Below are positions 9,555 through 18,102 of a DNA stretch of 64,000 bases, one piece after another (within the stretch, counting starts at the first letter, position 1; each line of letters opens with the position of its first letter). The DNA comes from Burkholderia pyrrocinia. GTDB taxonomy: Bacteria > Pseudomonadota > Gammaproteobacteria > Burkholderiales > Burkholderiaceae. The DNA lies in the NCBI RefSeq assembly GCF_022809715.1, contig NZ_CP094461.1, positions 558,001-622,000 on the forward strand. The letters are read 5' to 3'. The notes beneath the pieces were generated by a model, which was given only the letters and a program-made list of their open reading frames with translations, ran no database searches and had not been told where the DNA came from. The translations under genes were made by a program, and so were the position numbers.

Positions 9555-10421
9555 TCACTGCGCAATGCGCCGGACGACCCACCGCGTGAGTGCGGACGGC
9601 GCGAGTCGCGTGGCGAGCGCCAGCATTCCCGCTTGCAAGCCGACGGTCCAGTGAGTTCGATGGAACAAGCTTCTGCTCGTCGCGCAGGCCCACACGGTTG
9701 CCGCGACGTCGGCCGGCACGAGCCGAATCCCGAGCGATTTCGCGCTATGGAGCTGGTTGAAGCCGTCAGCCATCGCGGTGTTGACGAAGCTCGGCCAGAT
9801 ATCGCTCACGCGGATGCCGAATTCGGCCCACTCGAGATCGAGCCCTTCGGTGAATCCACGCACGGCGAATTTGGTGCTCGAGTATGTCGCGAGCGCCGGT
9901 TGGCCATAGATCGCAGTCGCCGAAGCGATATTGACGACATGGGAACGGGGCGTTTCTCGCAGATACGGGAACGCACTATGGCAGCCAGTAACCATGCCCC
10001 GGACGTTGACGTTCAGCATCGCGTAGTGTCGGGTCAACGGCACGTCCTCGAATCGCCCGGACGTGAGTATTCCGGCGTTGTTGAGCAGCACGTCGAGCCG
10101 TCCACCACTGCTCGTCCAGAATGACGAAAGCGCTCGCTGCCATGCTTGCGGATCGCTCACGTCCAGTGCGCCAGAAACTGCATTTCGCTGGCCCAGGGTG
10201 GCAGCGACTGTGGCTGCGCCGTCCGCGTCGATGTCGTATACGCCTACAAACCATCCGCGCCGCGCAAACAGCTCGGCGCACGCGCGGCCGATCCCCGAAG
10301 CTGCGCCTGTCACGAAGATCGAGGGTCGGGCGTCCGGACTGCGGGCGTCAACTGGCGGCCGCGGCGCTCGACGGTCGTGCGCCACGGTGAAGTGCGTCTT
10401 CATGTCGATAGGCTCTTTCAT
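9555..10421 (-). CDS. SDR-family NAD(P)-dependent oxidoreductase
   Basis: 288 residues. Classical short-chain dehydrogenase: cofactor motif VTGAASGIGRA, structural NNAG (LLNNAGIL), catalytic serine in VVNIASATAIYG and the YxxxK pair in YSSTKFAVRG. It would interconvert a hydroxyl and a keto group of a pathway intermediate. A second possible ATG lies at 10403; neither start has a strong ribosome-binding site. The gene is 120 bp upstream of the GMC oxidoreductase and 151 bp downstream of the acyl-CoA ligase, consistent with one operon. Confidence 0.9.
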   Translation of the reverse strand: MKEPIDMKTHFTVAHDRRAPRPPVDARSPDARPSIFVTGAASGIGRACAELFARRGWFVGVYDIDADGAATVAATLGQRNAVSGALDVSDPQAWQRALSSFWTSSGGRLDVLLNNAGILTSGRFEDVPLTRHYAMLNVNVRGMVTGCHSAFPYLRETPRSHVVNIASATAIYGQPALATYSSTKFAVRGFTEGLDLEWAEFGIRVSDIWPSFVNTAMADGFNQLHSAKSLGIRLVPADVAATVWACATSRSLFHRTHWTVGLQAGMLALATRLAPSALTRWVVRRIAQ

Positions 10422-10572
10422 CGGTCGGAGATCCAGAAACAGTGCGGCAAGGAGCGCGATAACACGTGTCGGACAGATTGCGGGCCGGCTTACCACGGTC
10501 GCGGTGATCGTAAACGCGCCTGTGGCGCGTTCCCTCTCGAGGCAAGCGCCGTTCCCGGCTTGCCAGCCAGGG

Positions 10573-12036
10573 TCATCTGCTGGCGGTCGACCACATGTCG
10601 CGCAGCTTCAGCTTGTCGATCTTCCCCACCGCGTTCTTGGGGAGGCTGTCGACGACGTTGATCGCCACGGGTCGCTTGTAGCGCGTCAAACGGACCGCGC
10701 AGTGTTCCTTCAGTTCGGCCTCCACGCACGTGAATCCCGGGCGGGATGCGATGTAGGCAATGACGATTTCGCCGAACGTCTCGTCGGCGGCGCCGATCAC
10801 AGCCGCTTCGAGCACGCCCGGGAATTCGGACAACGCGTCTTCGATTTCCTTCGGATAGATGTTTTCGCCGCCGCGAATGATCATCTCTTTCAAGCGTCCG
10901 ACGATGGAAAGGTAACCGTCCTCGTCAATACGCCCGATGTCACCCGTGTGCAGCCAGCCGTCGACAATGGTCTTCGCCGTTTCCTCGGGCCTGCCGAGAT
11001 AGCCGCGCATGACGTTGGGGCCCTGGATCAGCACTTCGCCAGTCGAACCCTGCGGCAAGTGCGTTCCGTCAGGATCGGCGATCGCAATCCGTTGACCGGC
11101 GAATGGCAGGCCAACCGTACCGGCCTTGCGCACGCCGTCGAACGGGTTGATGGTCGAGCCACAGGTGCCTTCGGACAGTCCGTACCCTTCGATCAACGGA
11201 AACCCGTAGCGGATCTCGAAGCTTTTCAGTAGATCCGCAGGCGCGGGTGCCGCGCCGCAGATCCCGTACCGCAGGCTCGACGTGTCGGGTTTGACATGGT
11301 CTGGCAGCGCGTTGAGCAGCGCGTAGATCGTCGGTACGCCGGAAAAGAACGTCGGTCGACATCGCTCGACATCGTCGAAGAATGTGTCGATGTCGAACCG
11401 CTCGCGCAGCGTGACGCGGCCACCGGCGATAAGCGGCATGAGGGTACTGACCATGATGCCGTTGACATGGAACAGCGGCAAAACCAGCATGCTGTGGTCC
11501 GCCGACGTGACGTCGAGCGAGCGCAGTCCCATTTCCGACATGGCTTCGACGTTGGCATGATCCAGCATCACGCCCTTGGGTAGGCCGGTCGTGCCGCTCG
11601 TGTAGATCAGCAATGCCAGTGCCGCAGGATTGTCGAACGGCTCCCGGGTGTCGCGCGCTACCCTCCGCAGTGCTGCAACCGCCACGGAATTAATACCGGG
11701 AACGACCTCGTCACCGGCCACGTCGATGACGAGCTTCGCGCCGGAATCGACGATTTGATGGGTGGCCTCCTTGCTCGTCAGACTGGGCTTGACAGGCGTG
11801 ACTGCAGCGCCCAGACGCCATGCGGCGAACATCGCCACGACGAACTCCACCCGGTTCGGCAGCATGACCGCGACGACGTCTCCCGCCCCTACGCCCAGAT
11901 TCGCGAACACCTCTGCCGCCTCGACGACGCGGGCGTGAAACTCCCTGTTGGACAGTGCGGTAGAGGCATCCGCGATACATGGCGCGTCGGGCGCCGACGC
12001 CGCGCGCAGGTCGGGAAGTTTGGAAAAGCGCATCAT
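10573..12036 (-). CDS. AMP-forming acyl-CoA synthetase
   Basis: 487 residues of the ANL adenylating superfamily. The phosphate-binding loop is LLIYTSGTTGLPKGV, the A5 motif is EGYGLSEGTCGSTINP, and the C-terminal hinge and lid contain GWLHTGDIGRIDEDGY, GRLKEMIIRGGENIYP and the catalytic lysine in LPKNAVGKIDK. It activates a carboxylic acid as its CoA thioester, feeding the crotonase encoded upstream. The start ATGATG follows AGAGAG. It lies 38 bp downstream of the alpha/beta hydrolase. Confidence 0.93.
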   Translation of the reverse strand: MMRFSKLPDLRAASAPDAPCIADASTALSNREFHARVVEAAEVFANLGVGAGDVVAVMLPNRVEFVVAMFAAWRLGAAVTPVKPSLTSKEATHQIVDSGAKLVIDVAGDEVVPGINSVAVAALRRVARDTREPFDNPAALALLIYTSGTTGLPKGVMLDHANVEAMSEMGLRSLDVTSADHSMLVLPLFHVNGIMVSTLMPLIAGGRVTLRERFDIDTFFDDVERCRPTFFSGVPTIYALLNALPDHVKPDTSSLRYGICGAAPAPADLLKSFEIRYGFPLIEGYGLSEGTCGSTINPFDGVRKAGTVGLPFAGQRIAIADPDGTHLPQGSTGEVLIQGPNVMRGYLGRPEETAKTIVDGWLHTGDIGRIDEDGYLSIVGRLKEMIIRGGENIYPKEIEDALSEFPGVLEAAVIGAADETFGEIVIAYIASRPGFTCVEAELKEHCAVRLTRYKRPVAINVVDSLPKNAVGKIDKLKLRDMWSTASR

Positions 12037-12074
12037 TGCTCTCTCTAGGTAGTTTGGTACGTTCGGCGTCCGAA

Positions 12075-13007
12075 TCAGCGCGCCGAGGATCCGAGCAGGT
12101 GTTCGGTCAAGAAGCGAACCTGATCAGACACCAGGCGTTCGAAGGGCTCGCCCAGATAGAAGTCGAAATGTCCGGCACCGTACAGCTTGATTTCGCCGCG
12201 CGGCGCGTGCTTGACCAGCGCGATGGTCCGATCCGCCGGAGTAACCGTATCCGTCGTGCTGACACAAAATAGGATGGGCGACCGGACCTTCGCAGCCGAG
12301 CGTCCGGGCCGGTAAGTCGCAATTTCAGGAATCACTCTCGCCGATACGTGATTGACGAACTTCAGCCCCTTGGGCACCAGCGCCAGATAACCCGACAGCG
12401 CATCGTGTGCGTTCATCAATGCCGGCTGGCCGGGCGTGGCGGCTATCGGCACCATCACGGGCGGACGGCCAAACAGCTTCGCCGCGAAATCACGCATGAC
12501 GACAGGGGTCATGCGCATCGACGCCCGCACGCCCAACGCAAGCGCGGAGGCCAGACCGTCTGTAAACGGACACTGGCTAATCGCTGCCAGCAGTTCGGGA
12601 TGACGGCTGGCCACGCGAATGGCGTGCCCCCCGCCGAAGGAACTCCCCCAGATCGCGACGCGGTTTCCGTCGACGTCGGCACACCCTTTGACGAAATTCA
12701 GTGCCGCGTCCCAGTCGGCAAGCTGACGTTTCACAGACATCAGTTGCCTGGGTGTGCCGCCGCTGTCGCCAAAATAACGATACGTGAACGCCAATGCGGC
12801 TATGCCTGCCGCTGCAAACCGTTCGGAATAGGCATCCAAACGCATTTCTCGAACCGCGCCGAGCCCGTGCCCGAGCACGACGACCGGCGGCCGCTTCACG
12901 CCGACCGGCAGGTAGAGCCACGCCGTGCAGTAAGTTTCGCCGGAGACGAACTGCACTTCCCGGCGCGTGAACCGGTGAGGCGTCTGTGGGATTGAAAGGG
13001 TGCTCAT
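12075..13007 (-). CDS. Alpha/beta hydrolase (dienelactone-hydrolase/FrsA-like)
   Basis: 310 residues. The oxyanion strand reads PVVVLGHGLGAVREMRL, the nucleophile elbow is IWGSSFGGGHAI (serine), the acid is in VSTTDTVTPAD and the histidine is in YGAGHFDFYLG. The pattern of an N-terminal strand region followed by VLGHG fits cytoplasmic esterases related to dienelactone hydrolase. The ATG overlaps the stop of the upstream crotonase gene as ATGA (13004-13007), so the two are translationally coupled and probably act in the same pathway, for example on a CoA ester or lactone. Confidence 0.88.
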   Translation of the reverse strand: MSTLSIPQTPHRFTRREVQFVSGETYCTAWLYLPVGVKRPPVVVLGHGLGAVREMRLDAYSERFAAAGIAALAFTYRYFGDSGGTPRQLMSVKRQLADWDAALNFVKGCADVDGNRVAIWGSSFGGGHAIRVASRHPELLAAISQCPFTDGLASALALGVRASMRMTPVVMRDFAAKLFGRPPVMVPIAATPGQPALMNAHDALSGYLALVPKGLKFVNHVSARVIPEIATYRPGRSAAKVRSPILFCVSTTDTVTPADRTIALVKHAPRGEIKLYGAGHFDFYLGEPFERLVSDQVRFLTEHLLGSSAR

Positions 13008-13978
13008 TTTTTTGAACCATTGCTGTGCAAAGGGAAACGGCCGCTCTCGAGCGCTTCCTTGTAGACGGCCGGGTCGTACAACGGCAGATCACCGTCGCGA
13101 GCGGTACGTTCGAGGTATTCGACCATCAAGGATTGCGCGGTCTCGGTCGGCGAGATAGAAATGAATTCCGTGCGCTCGACATGCAGGCCTTCTTCAAGCG
13201 ACATGGAGCCGCCGAGGTACACCGCCCGTTTGATCGCTGCGATTGCGTCACGCGGACGGGAACTCATGTATCGCGCAAGTTCGACGGCCCGATCGAGCAG
13301 TTCGTCGGGCGATACCACTTCATCAACGAGGCCGATTTCGAGCGCCTTTCTCGGCTGCACCGGGCGCCCCTCGAGCATCATCATGAGGGCACGATGGGCG
13401 CCCACCAGTCGAGTCAGGCGTTGCGTGCCGCCGCCGCCGGGATTGATGCCGAGCAGTATTTCCGGCTGCCCAATGAAGAAATCACCATCCGCCATCAGGC
13501 GGACGTCGCACGCCTGTGCAAGCTCGCTGCCCAGGCCGAGCGCCGACCCATTGAGCGCGGCAACGAAGATGATCCCACACCGATTCATCCGCAGGAACGT
13601 GTCGTGCAATGCATCCAGTTGCATCCCGCCCTCCATCGGCGTGACGGAGGCGACGGCCGCCAGCGGAGGCACGCGTCGAACTGCGGCGGAGGCGCGCGCG
13701 ATCGCGGAGGCAAGACCCAGCCCCACTTCCGGTATGCTCTTGCCACCCTCCTGCAGCCAACGAACGTCCGCGTGGCCGATGAATCGCCCCGGATGCGTTC
13801 CTGTCAGGACGACTGCTTTGACGGAATCGTCAGATTCCACTTTGTCCACCAGCGCGGCGAGCGCGTTGGCCATGTTCAGTCCCATCAGCCCCAGCGGACC
13901 GCCGTCCAGTCGTACGATCAATACGGTGCCTCGGGCTTCGATATCGAGGCGCCCGGGCATCGCAGGTGTCATTTTCAT
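13004..13978 (-). CDS. Enoyl-CoA hydratase/isomerase (crotonase) family
   Basis: 324 residues, longer than the usual 260 of bacterial crotonases. Family signatures are KAVVLTGTHPGRFIGHADVR, the oxyanion-hole region ALNGSALGLGSELAQACDVR and the conserved block GQPEILLGINPGGGGTQRL. It would hydrate, isomerise or cleave an enoyl-CoA. The chosen start at 13978 has AGAGGA 8 bases upstream; the open frame extends further but is not protein-like. It is the first gene of the minus-strand operon; a TetR gene diverges from it, with the operator pair at 14299-14332 between them. Confidence 0.88.
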   Translation of the reverse strand: MKMTPAMPGRLDIEARGTVLIVRLDGGPLGLMGLNMANALAALVDKVESDDSVKAVVLTGTHPGRFIGHADVRWLQEGGKSIPEVGLGLASAIARASAAVRRVPPLAAVASVTPMEGGMQLDALHDTFLRMNRCGIIFVAALNGSALGLGSELAQACDVRLMADGDFFIGQPEILLGINPGGGGTQRLTRLVGAHRALMMMLEGRPVQPRKALEIGLVDEVVSPDELLDRAVELARYMSSRPRDAIAAIKRAVYLGGSMSLEEGLHVERTEFISISPTETAQSLMVEYLERTARDGDLPLYDPAVYKEALESGRFPLHSNGSKK

Positions 13979-14298
13979 CTCCGAATCCTCTGAAACTTGA
14001 AGAGCCGATACGCTCTTCGTGGGTCTATCACGGCACGCGCCTCTCGAGGCGGCTTCGATTCGATGATCGAAATTCGCGCTGTTGCAGGCATTCGCCGCTG
14101 GTTCCACGTGGAAGACAATGACGGCCTTCAGCGTCGCATTGGCTGCGCGAAGGGAAAGCGCCGACACAGCGAATTCAAGCGCTCTTCCCTATCGTTTCGC
14201 ATTACTTAATACCAAGCCAATGCTGCATGTCTGTCATCGAGGGCTGCGTGACGGGCATGACGTCCATTCAGCCTTTTGCCCGCTCGAGGTCACTATCC

Positions 14299-14332
14299 AT
14301 AACTTCGTTATTTGGTAGAATAACTTCGTTAT
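14299..14332. promoter_or_regulatory. Twin 13-bp operator in the divergent tetR/crotonase promoter
   Basis: The sequence ATAACTTCGTTAT occurs twice, at 14299-14311 and 14320-14332, separated by 8 bp (21 bp centre to centre, two helical turns). Each copy is a dyad of the form ATAAC-N3-GTTAT. The second copy ends 14 bp before the ATG of the TetR gene. Position and spacing suggest two TetR dimers bound on one face of the DNA, repressing both the regulator and the crotonase operon. The rest of the 13979-14346 intergenic stretch holds nothing I can name. Confidence 0.7.
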
Positions 14333-14346
14333 GAGGCCTCCGCAAT

Positions 14347-15066
14347 ATGTCCACTGATAGGTCAAACCCTGATGTCCGCACCCGTCTCATCGAAGCGACG
14401 ATTCGTTTGCTTGCGACGAATGGGCCCTCCGAAGTCAAGGCGCGCTCGGTAGCGAACGAAGCAGGCCTGTCCACGATCGGCGTTTACAACTATTTCGGCG
14501 GTGTTCCGGAATTGCTTCGGGCCGTTGCCGACGAGGGGCTTCGAAGGCTGGTCGCCGCATTCGAACAGGTTCCAAAAACTGACGATCCGTTGGCCGATCT
14601 GTGCGCGATGGCGCTGGCGCATCGGGATGCTGCACGATGCAATGCGCATTTGTACGACTTGATGTTCGGCCTCTCAATCCACAGCAGATATGGTCCGGCT
14701 CGGGCTGGCGCGAATGCGGTCCCGAGCGTACATTCGTCAGCGTTCAAGGCGGCATTTGCCCTTCTGGTTGATACATGCGCTCGTCTGGTGGAAACCGGGT
14801 GCGTGCGGCAAACCGATCCCGTTCACATTGGCCTGCAACTTTGGGGCGCGGTGCATGGATTCGTCACGCTCGAGCTGGCGGGTCACTTTGCCGACGTGGC
14901 GGATCCGCCTTCGGAGATCCTGGTGCCGATGTGCAACAACCTGGTCGTCGGCCTCGGCGCGACGCGCGCGAGCGTCGAGGCCGCCACGAGCCGCGTCGTA
15001 GGCATGCGGGCGAGCACACAGGAAGTCGAATCGACCGCGCCGACACGTAAGCGAAGAGGGACCTGA
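14347..15066 (+). CDS. TetR-family transcriptional regulator
   Basis: 239 residues. The DNA-binding domain is DVRTRLIEATIRLLATNGPS followed by the helix-turn-helix VANEAGLSTIGVYNYFGG. The ligand/dimer domain ends with a hydrophobic block containing LQLWGAVHGFVTLEL, the W-x-x-x-H-G motif of the TetR_C_33 (WHG) group. The gene is divergent from the crotonase/ligase operon and almost certainly its repressor, probably released by a CoA thioester or substrate of that pathway. It begins 14 bp after a 13-bp dyad that is repeated 21 bp upstream. Confidence 0.92.
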   Translation: MSTDRSNPDVRTRLIEATIRLLATNGPSEVKARSVANEAGLSTIGVYNYFGGVPELLRAVADEGLRRLVAAFEQVPKTDDPLADLCAMALAHRDAARCNAHLYDLMFGLSIHSRYGPARAGANAVPSVHSSAFKAAFALLVDTCARLVETGCVRQTDPVHIGLQLWGAVHGFVTLELAGHFADVADPPSEILVPMCNNLVVGLGATRASVEAATSRVVGMRASTQEVESTAPTRKRRGT

Positions 15067-15239
15067 CACGACCAGGCATCCCGGGCCGAATTGCTCGTTC
15101 GGCCGCCCGGCATGGGGCCTCGCCGGCCCCGCCAGCGGGAGCGTCGGCAAGAGGCCCGAATAAACTATGAGACGGTAGCGCCTGCTGATCCGCGCCTAGA
15201 CGCGGAACTGGTATTTGATACACATCATTTCAATGCGCA

Positions 15240-15677
15240 GCTGTTTCCACGAACCGCATCTCGACGCAAGGAACTGACCAACCAACGCATTGTCGGAGCG
15301 CGCCGCGCGCGCGATCCGGCGCAGCGGCTATGACGGCACCGGTGTCGCCGACATCATGAAGGAAGCCGACCTGACGCATGGCGGCTTTTACGCCCACTCC
15401 CCGTCACGCGACGCGATGCTGGCCGAGGCGGCGGACCGTGCAGGGGCCAAAACCGTCGCCGTGTCGGCCGGCATTGCGGCCAACGCACCGGCGGAAGAGG
15501 CATTGACGTCGCTCGTGCACGCGAATTTGTCGAAGGAGCACGTAGAAAACGCAGCGATGGGGTCCGGTGGCGGCCCTCGATTCAGAAATGCCCCGCCAGG
15601 CGTCCAAAGTGCGACGTTTATCCATGCGACACATCGAGGAGATGATCGATCTCCTTATTGCCCTCAGAACAGGGTAG
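15240..15677 (+). pseudogene. TetR-family regulator, multiply frameshifted
   Basis: Three frames must be joined to read this gene: TASRRKELTNQRIV near 15257, then RAARAIRRSGYDGTGVADIM with KEADLTHGGFYAHSPSRDAM, then VAALDSEMPRQASKVRRLSM and RHIEEMIDLLIALRTG up to the stop at 15675. Together these give a TetR of the same subfamily as the broken gene at 795-1366. The first frame change lies in a run of GCGCGC. It borders the intact TetR at 15829, transcribed towards it. No product is expected. Confidence 0.75.
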
Positions 15678-15828
15678 TCAGCAACGCACTGATTCTTAAA
15701 GATTTCTATTTAGGGCTGCAAGGCAAGGCATTGCTGGGCCAAGCGACCTGTAACCGGAAAAATGCACGGAGATCGAAGGGACCCCTACCTAGTGGATCGG
15801 CCGGACCTGTGTCGGCGGCGACCGCCGG

Positions 15829-16593
15829 TCAACCGCTCTCCGCTGCGGCGAAGTCGCCGGGCGGCAACGGTCGGTTCGCCACGTCAAGTGCCTCGGCACA
15901 CGTCAGGCCGAGCGTCTGCAATACCATCGCCGCAGCCCGCTCGGGGAGCCGGCCCTCGTCCCCCATCGGCTTTCGCGCCGCGCCCGCAGCCGCGTCGCCC
16001 GCGTAGGACTCCGCCGCGATTGCCGCCAAGATCGTCCCCGTCATCGCGAGCACGCTCATGAACGGATCGCCGACGACGAAGCGGCGTGCCGCGATTCCGC
16101 GCTCGCTGTCCCGCCGCAAACGCCGGCCCAGCCCGTGGCCGAGCGCGCGCGCGGAAAGTCCCTCCCGCATCAGGAACCGCGCCCAGAGCCGCTCGCGGCG
16201 CGCGCGCATCAACGTGTGACGCACGCAAACCGACACGACCTCGGCCGGATCCGACAAACCGCTCGCAAGACGCTCGAGTCCGTCCGCAAAATCGTCGAAC
16301 ACCCACTCCGTCAGCGCGGCGAAGATGCCGTCCTTCGATTCGAAGTGGTAGTAAAACGAGCCGAACCCCACATCCGCCGCCTCGGTGATCTCGCTGATCG
16401 CGACGTTGTCCCTGCCCTTTTCCGCCATCAGACCGAACGCCGCCCGCAGCAAGCGCATACGTGTCGCCTCCTTGCGCCGGGCACCGCGCGGTTGACGCTG
16501 TTCCGCTTCAGCCGCTGACGCGTTCGGGCGACGCGGCCGGACCGGTTTGTCGTCCACGAGCGCACCTTCCCTTTCCATAAGAATTTTCTGCAT
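15829..16593 (-). CDS. TetR/AcrR-family regulator, likely repressor of the adjacent RND efflux operon
   Basis: 254 residues. A basic, low-complexity N-terminus (about 40 residues) precedes the helix-turn-helix domain (ISEITEAADVGFGSFYYHFE). The C-terminal ligand domain is GLERLASGLSDPAEVVSVCV and onward. The gene is divergent from the RND efflux operon and the shared region contains a large inverted repeat over a sigma-70-like promoter (16605-16652), the usual layout for an efflux repressor. It is clearly paralogous to the regulator at 27424-28173: both share RGARRK, the ITEAADVGFGSFY helix and RLASGLSDPAE. ATG at 16593 or 16578 could be the start; neither has a clear ribosome-binding site. 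Confidence 0.9.
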   Translation of the reverse strand: MQKILMEREGALVDDKPVRPRRPNASAAEAEQRQPRGARRKEATRMRLLRAAFGLMAEKGRDNVAISEITEAADVGFGSFYYHFESKDGIFAALTEWVFDDFADGLERLASGLSDPAEVVSVCVRHTLMRARRERLWARFLMREGLSARALGHGLGRRLRRDSERGIAARRFVVGDPFMSVLAMTGTILAAIAAESYAGDAAAGAARKPMGDEGRLPERAAAMVLQTLGLTCAEALDVANRPLPPGDFAAAESG

Positions 16594-16604
16594 GACGCAA
16601 TTCT

Positions 16605-16652
16605 AGATTATTCACTCATACTTGACAATATTATCAGTTATGAGTCTAATCT
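16605..16652 (+). promoter_or_regulatory. Sigma-70-like promoter with overlapping inverted-repeat operator (RND operon)
   Basis: TTGACA at 16622-16627, a 17-bp spacer and TCTAAT at 16645-16650 form a good vegetative promoter reading towards the efflux operon. It is embedded in an inverted repeat: AGATTA-TTC-ACTCATA (16605-16620) against TATGAGT-C-TAATCT (16639-16652). A repressor bound here would block the -35/-10 region. The promoter before 28310 has the same -35, spacer length and much of the same spacer sequence. The remaining intergenic DNA to 16935 shows no gene. Confidence 0.65.
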
Positions 16653-16935
16653 CGAAAATCGCAGAACCGGTTCCTGTCCAGACACTGTTTCGGACCCACG
16701 CCAGCGAGCGTCGGTGACGCGCAGGCGGCCCCGTCGGCACACTCGACGGCCATCGCCGTGCGCAAGCCGTGTCATGTCGGCAATCGGAACGATCTGGACC
16801 TCAAACGTCGGAGTACTGATTGATCGTCATGCGCACCGTCGGCGGAGACGCCCGCGCGCATCTGCATAAACCGAGGTGACCCGCCGTGGTCGCCGCCCCC
16901 TTTTTAGTTTGACCCTCACTTGTCTTGGAAGCATC

Positions 16936-18102
16936 GTGAAATCACCCGGTCTTGACGCGCGGACTTCAACGCGCCCGTTTCTGACGCGCATCGCGCCACC
17001 GCTTCGGCGCGCCCCGATCGCGTTCGCCTGCTGTGCGATTCTCCTCGCGGCTTGCCACCCGCACGAGGCCCCCGCGCCCGAACTGCAACCGGTGGTCGCG
17101 CTGCCAGTTCATGAGGACAACGGCGCAGTGCAGCGCGTGTTGCCCGCACAGGTTCAAGCGCGATATTCGACGCCGCTGTCGTTTCGGGTCGGCGGCAAGC
17201 TCGTTGAGCGGCGCGTACGCATCGGCGACACCGTCAAGGCCGGCCAGACCCTCGCGATGCTCGATCCCGCGGATCTGCACAACACGCTGCTGAACGCGCG
17301 CGCCCAGCTCGATGCCGCCGAGCATCGCGTTGCCTATGCGAAGCAGCAGCTGGATCGCGACCGCGCCCAGGCTCAGGCCAACCTGATCGCACCCGCGCAG
17401 CTCGAGACGACGCAGGACGCGTATGCATCGGCGGTCGCGCAACGCGATTCCGCCCTTGCGCAAATGGCGCTCGCGGGCGATCACCTACGCTACGCGACGC
17501 TGATTGCGGATCACGACGGAGTCGTCACGTCGGAAGACGCAGATACCGGGCAGAACGTTGAACCGGGCCAGGCGGTGTTTCATCTGGACTGGAGCGGGGA
17601 CCTCGACATCGTCTGTGACGTCTCGGAGCGCGACCTGCGCGATCTCGCGGTCGGCCGCACCGCACACGTCAGCCTGACGGCACTGCCGGGCAAGGTGCTG
17701 GACGCACGCGTGCGCGAAGTCGCGGCGGCCGCCGATCCGCAGAGCCGCACCTGGCGCGTGAAGCTGACGCTGCTCGCACCGGGGCCGGATGCGCGCTCCG
17801 GGATGACCGCCAGCATCACGTTCGACGGCGCCACCGACATCGCCGCGGACCACGCGATCACGCTGCCGGCCACCGCCCTCTTTCATCGCGGCGACGCGCC
17901 GGCCGTCTGGGTCGTCCGCAAGGGCAGCGACACGCTGGAACTGCGCCCGGTGTCGGTCGGACGCTACGACGAACGCACGATCACCGTCACGTCGGGGCTC
18001 GCGGACAACGAACGTGTCGTGATGCAAGGCGTCCATACGGTCAGTACCGGCCAGCACGTCCGCGTCGTGCCGCCGCTGCATGCGGAGGACTTCACGTCAT
18101 GA
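16936..18102 (+). CDS. RND efflux periplasmic adaptor lipoprotein (HlyD/MFP family)
   Basis: 388 residues from the GTG at 16936, chosen because TTGGAAG precedes it; an ATG at 16876 in frame would add 20 residues before the signal. The signal peptide ends in a lipobox (ILLAAC), so the protein is anchored to the inner membrane by lipid. The barrel-sandwich hybrid domain shows FRVGGKLVERRVRIGDTVKA near residue 95 and LIADHDGVVTSEDADTGQNV near 190, separated by a helical hairpin rich in alanine and glutamine. Beta-barrel and membrane-proximal domains follow. It bridges pump and outer-membrane channel. Its stop overlaps the pump start (ATGA). Confidence 0.92.
   Translation: MKSPGLDARTSTRPFLTRIAPPLRRAPIAFACCAILLAACHPHEAPAPELQPVVALPVHEDNGAVQRVLPAQVQARYSTPLSFRVGGKLVERRVRIGDTVKAGQTLAMLDPADLHNTLLNARAQLDAAEHRVAYAKQQLDRDRAQAQANLIAPAQLETTQDAYASAVAQRDSALAQMALAGDHLRYATLIADHDGVVTSEDADTGQNVEPGQAVFHLDWSGDLDIVCDVSERDLRDLAVGRTAHVSLTALPGKVLDARVREVAAAADPQSRTWRVKLTLLAPGPDARSGMTASITFDGATDIAADHAITLPATALFHRGDAPAVWVVRKGSDTLELRPVSVGRYDERTITVTSGLADNERVVMQGVHTVSTGQHVRVVPPLHAEDFTS

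Noticed and set aside
14020..14167. N-terminal extension of the crotonase gene to 14167
   Set aside because: The extra residues are not protein-like and a good ribosome-binding site marks the start at 13978.
14299..14332. Similarity of the twin 13-mers to loxP arms (ATAACTTCGTATA)
   Set aside because: Only the first 10 bases agree; the copies are in direct, not inverted, orientation around 8 bp, and a TetR operator explains position and symmetry better.
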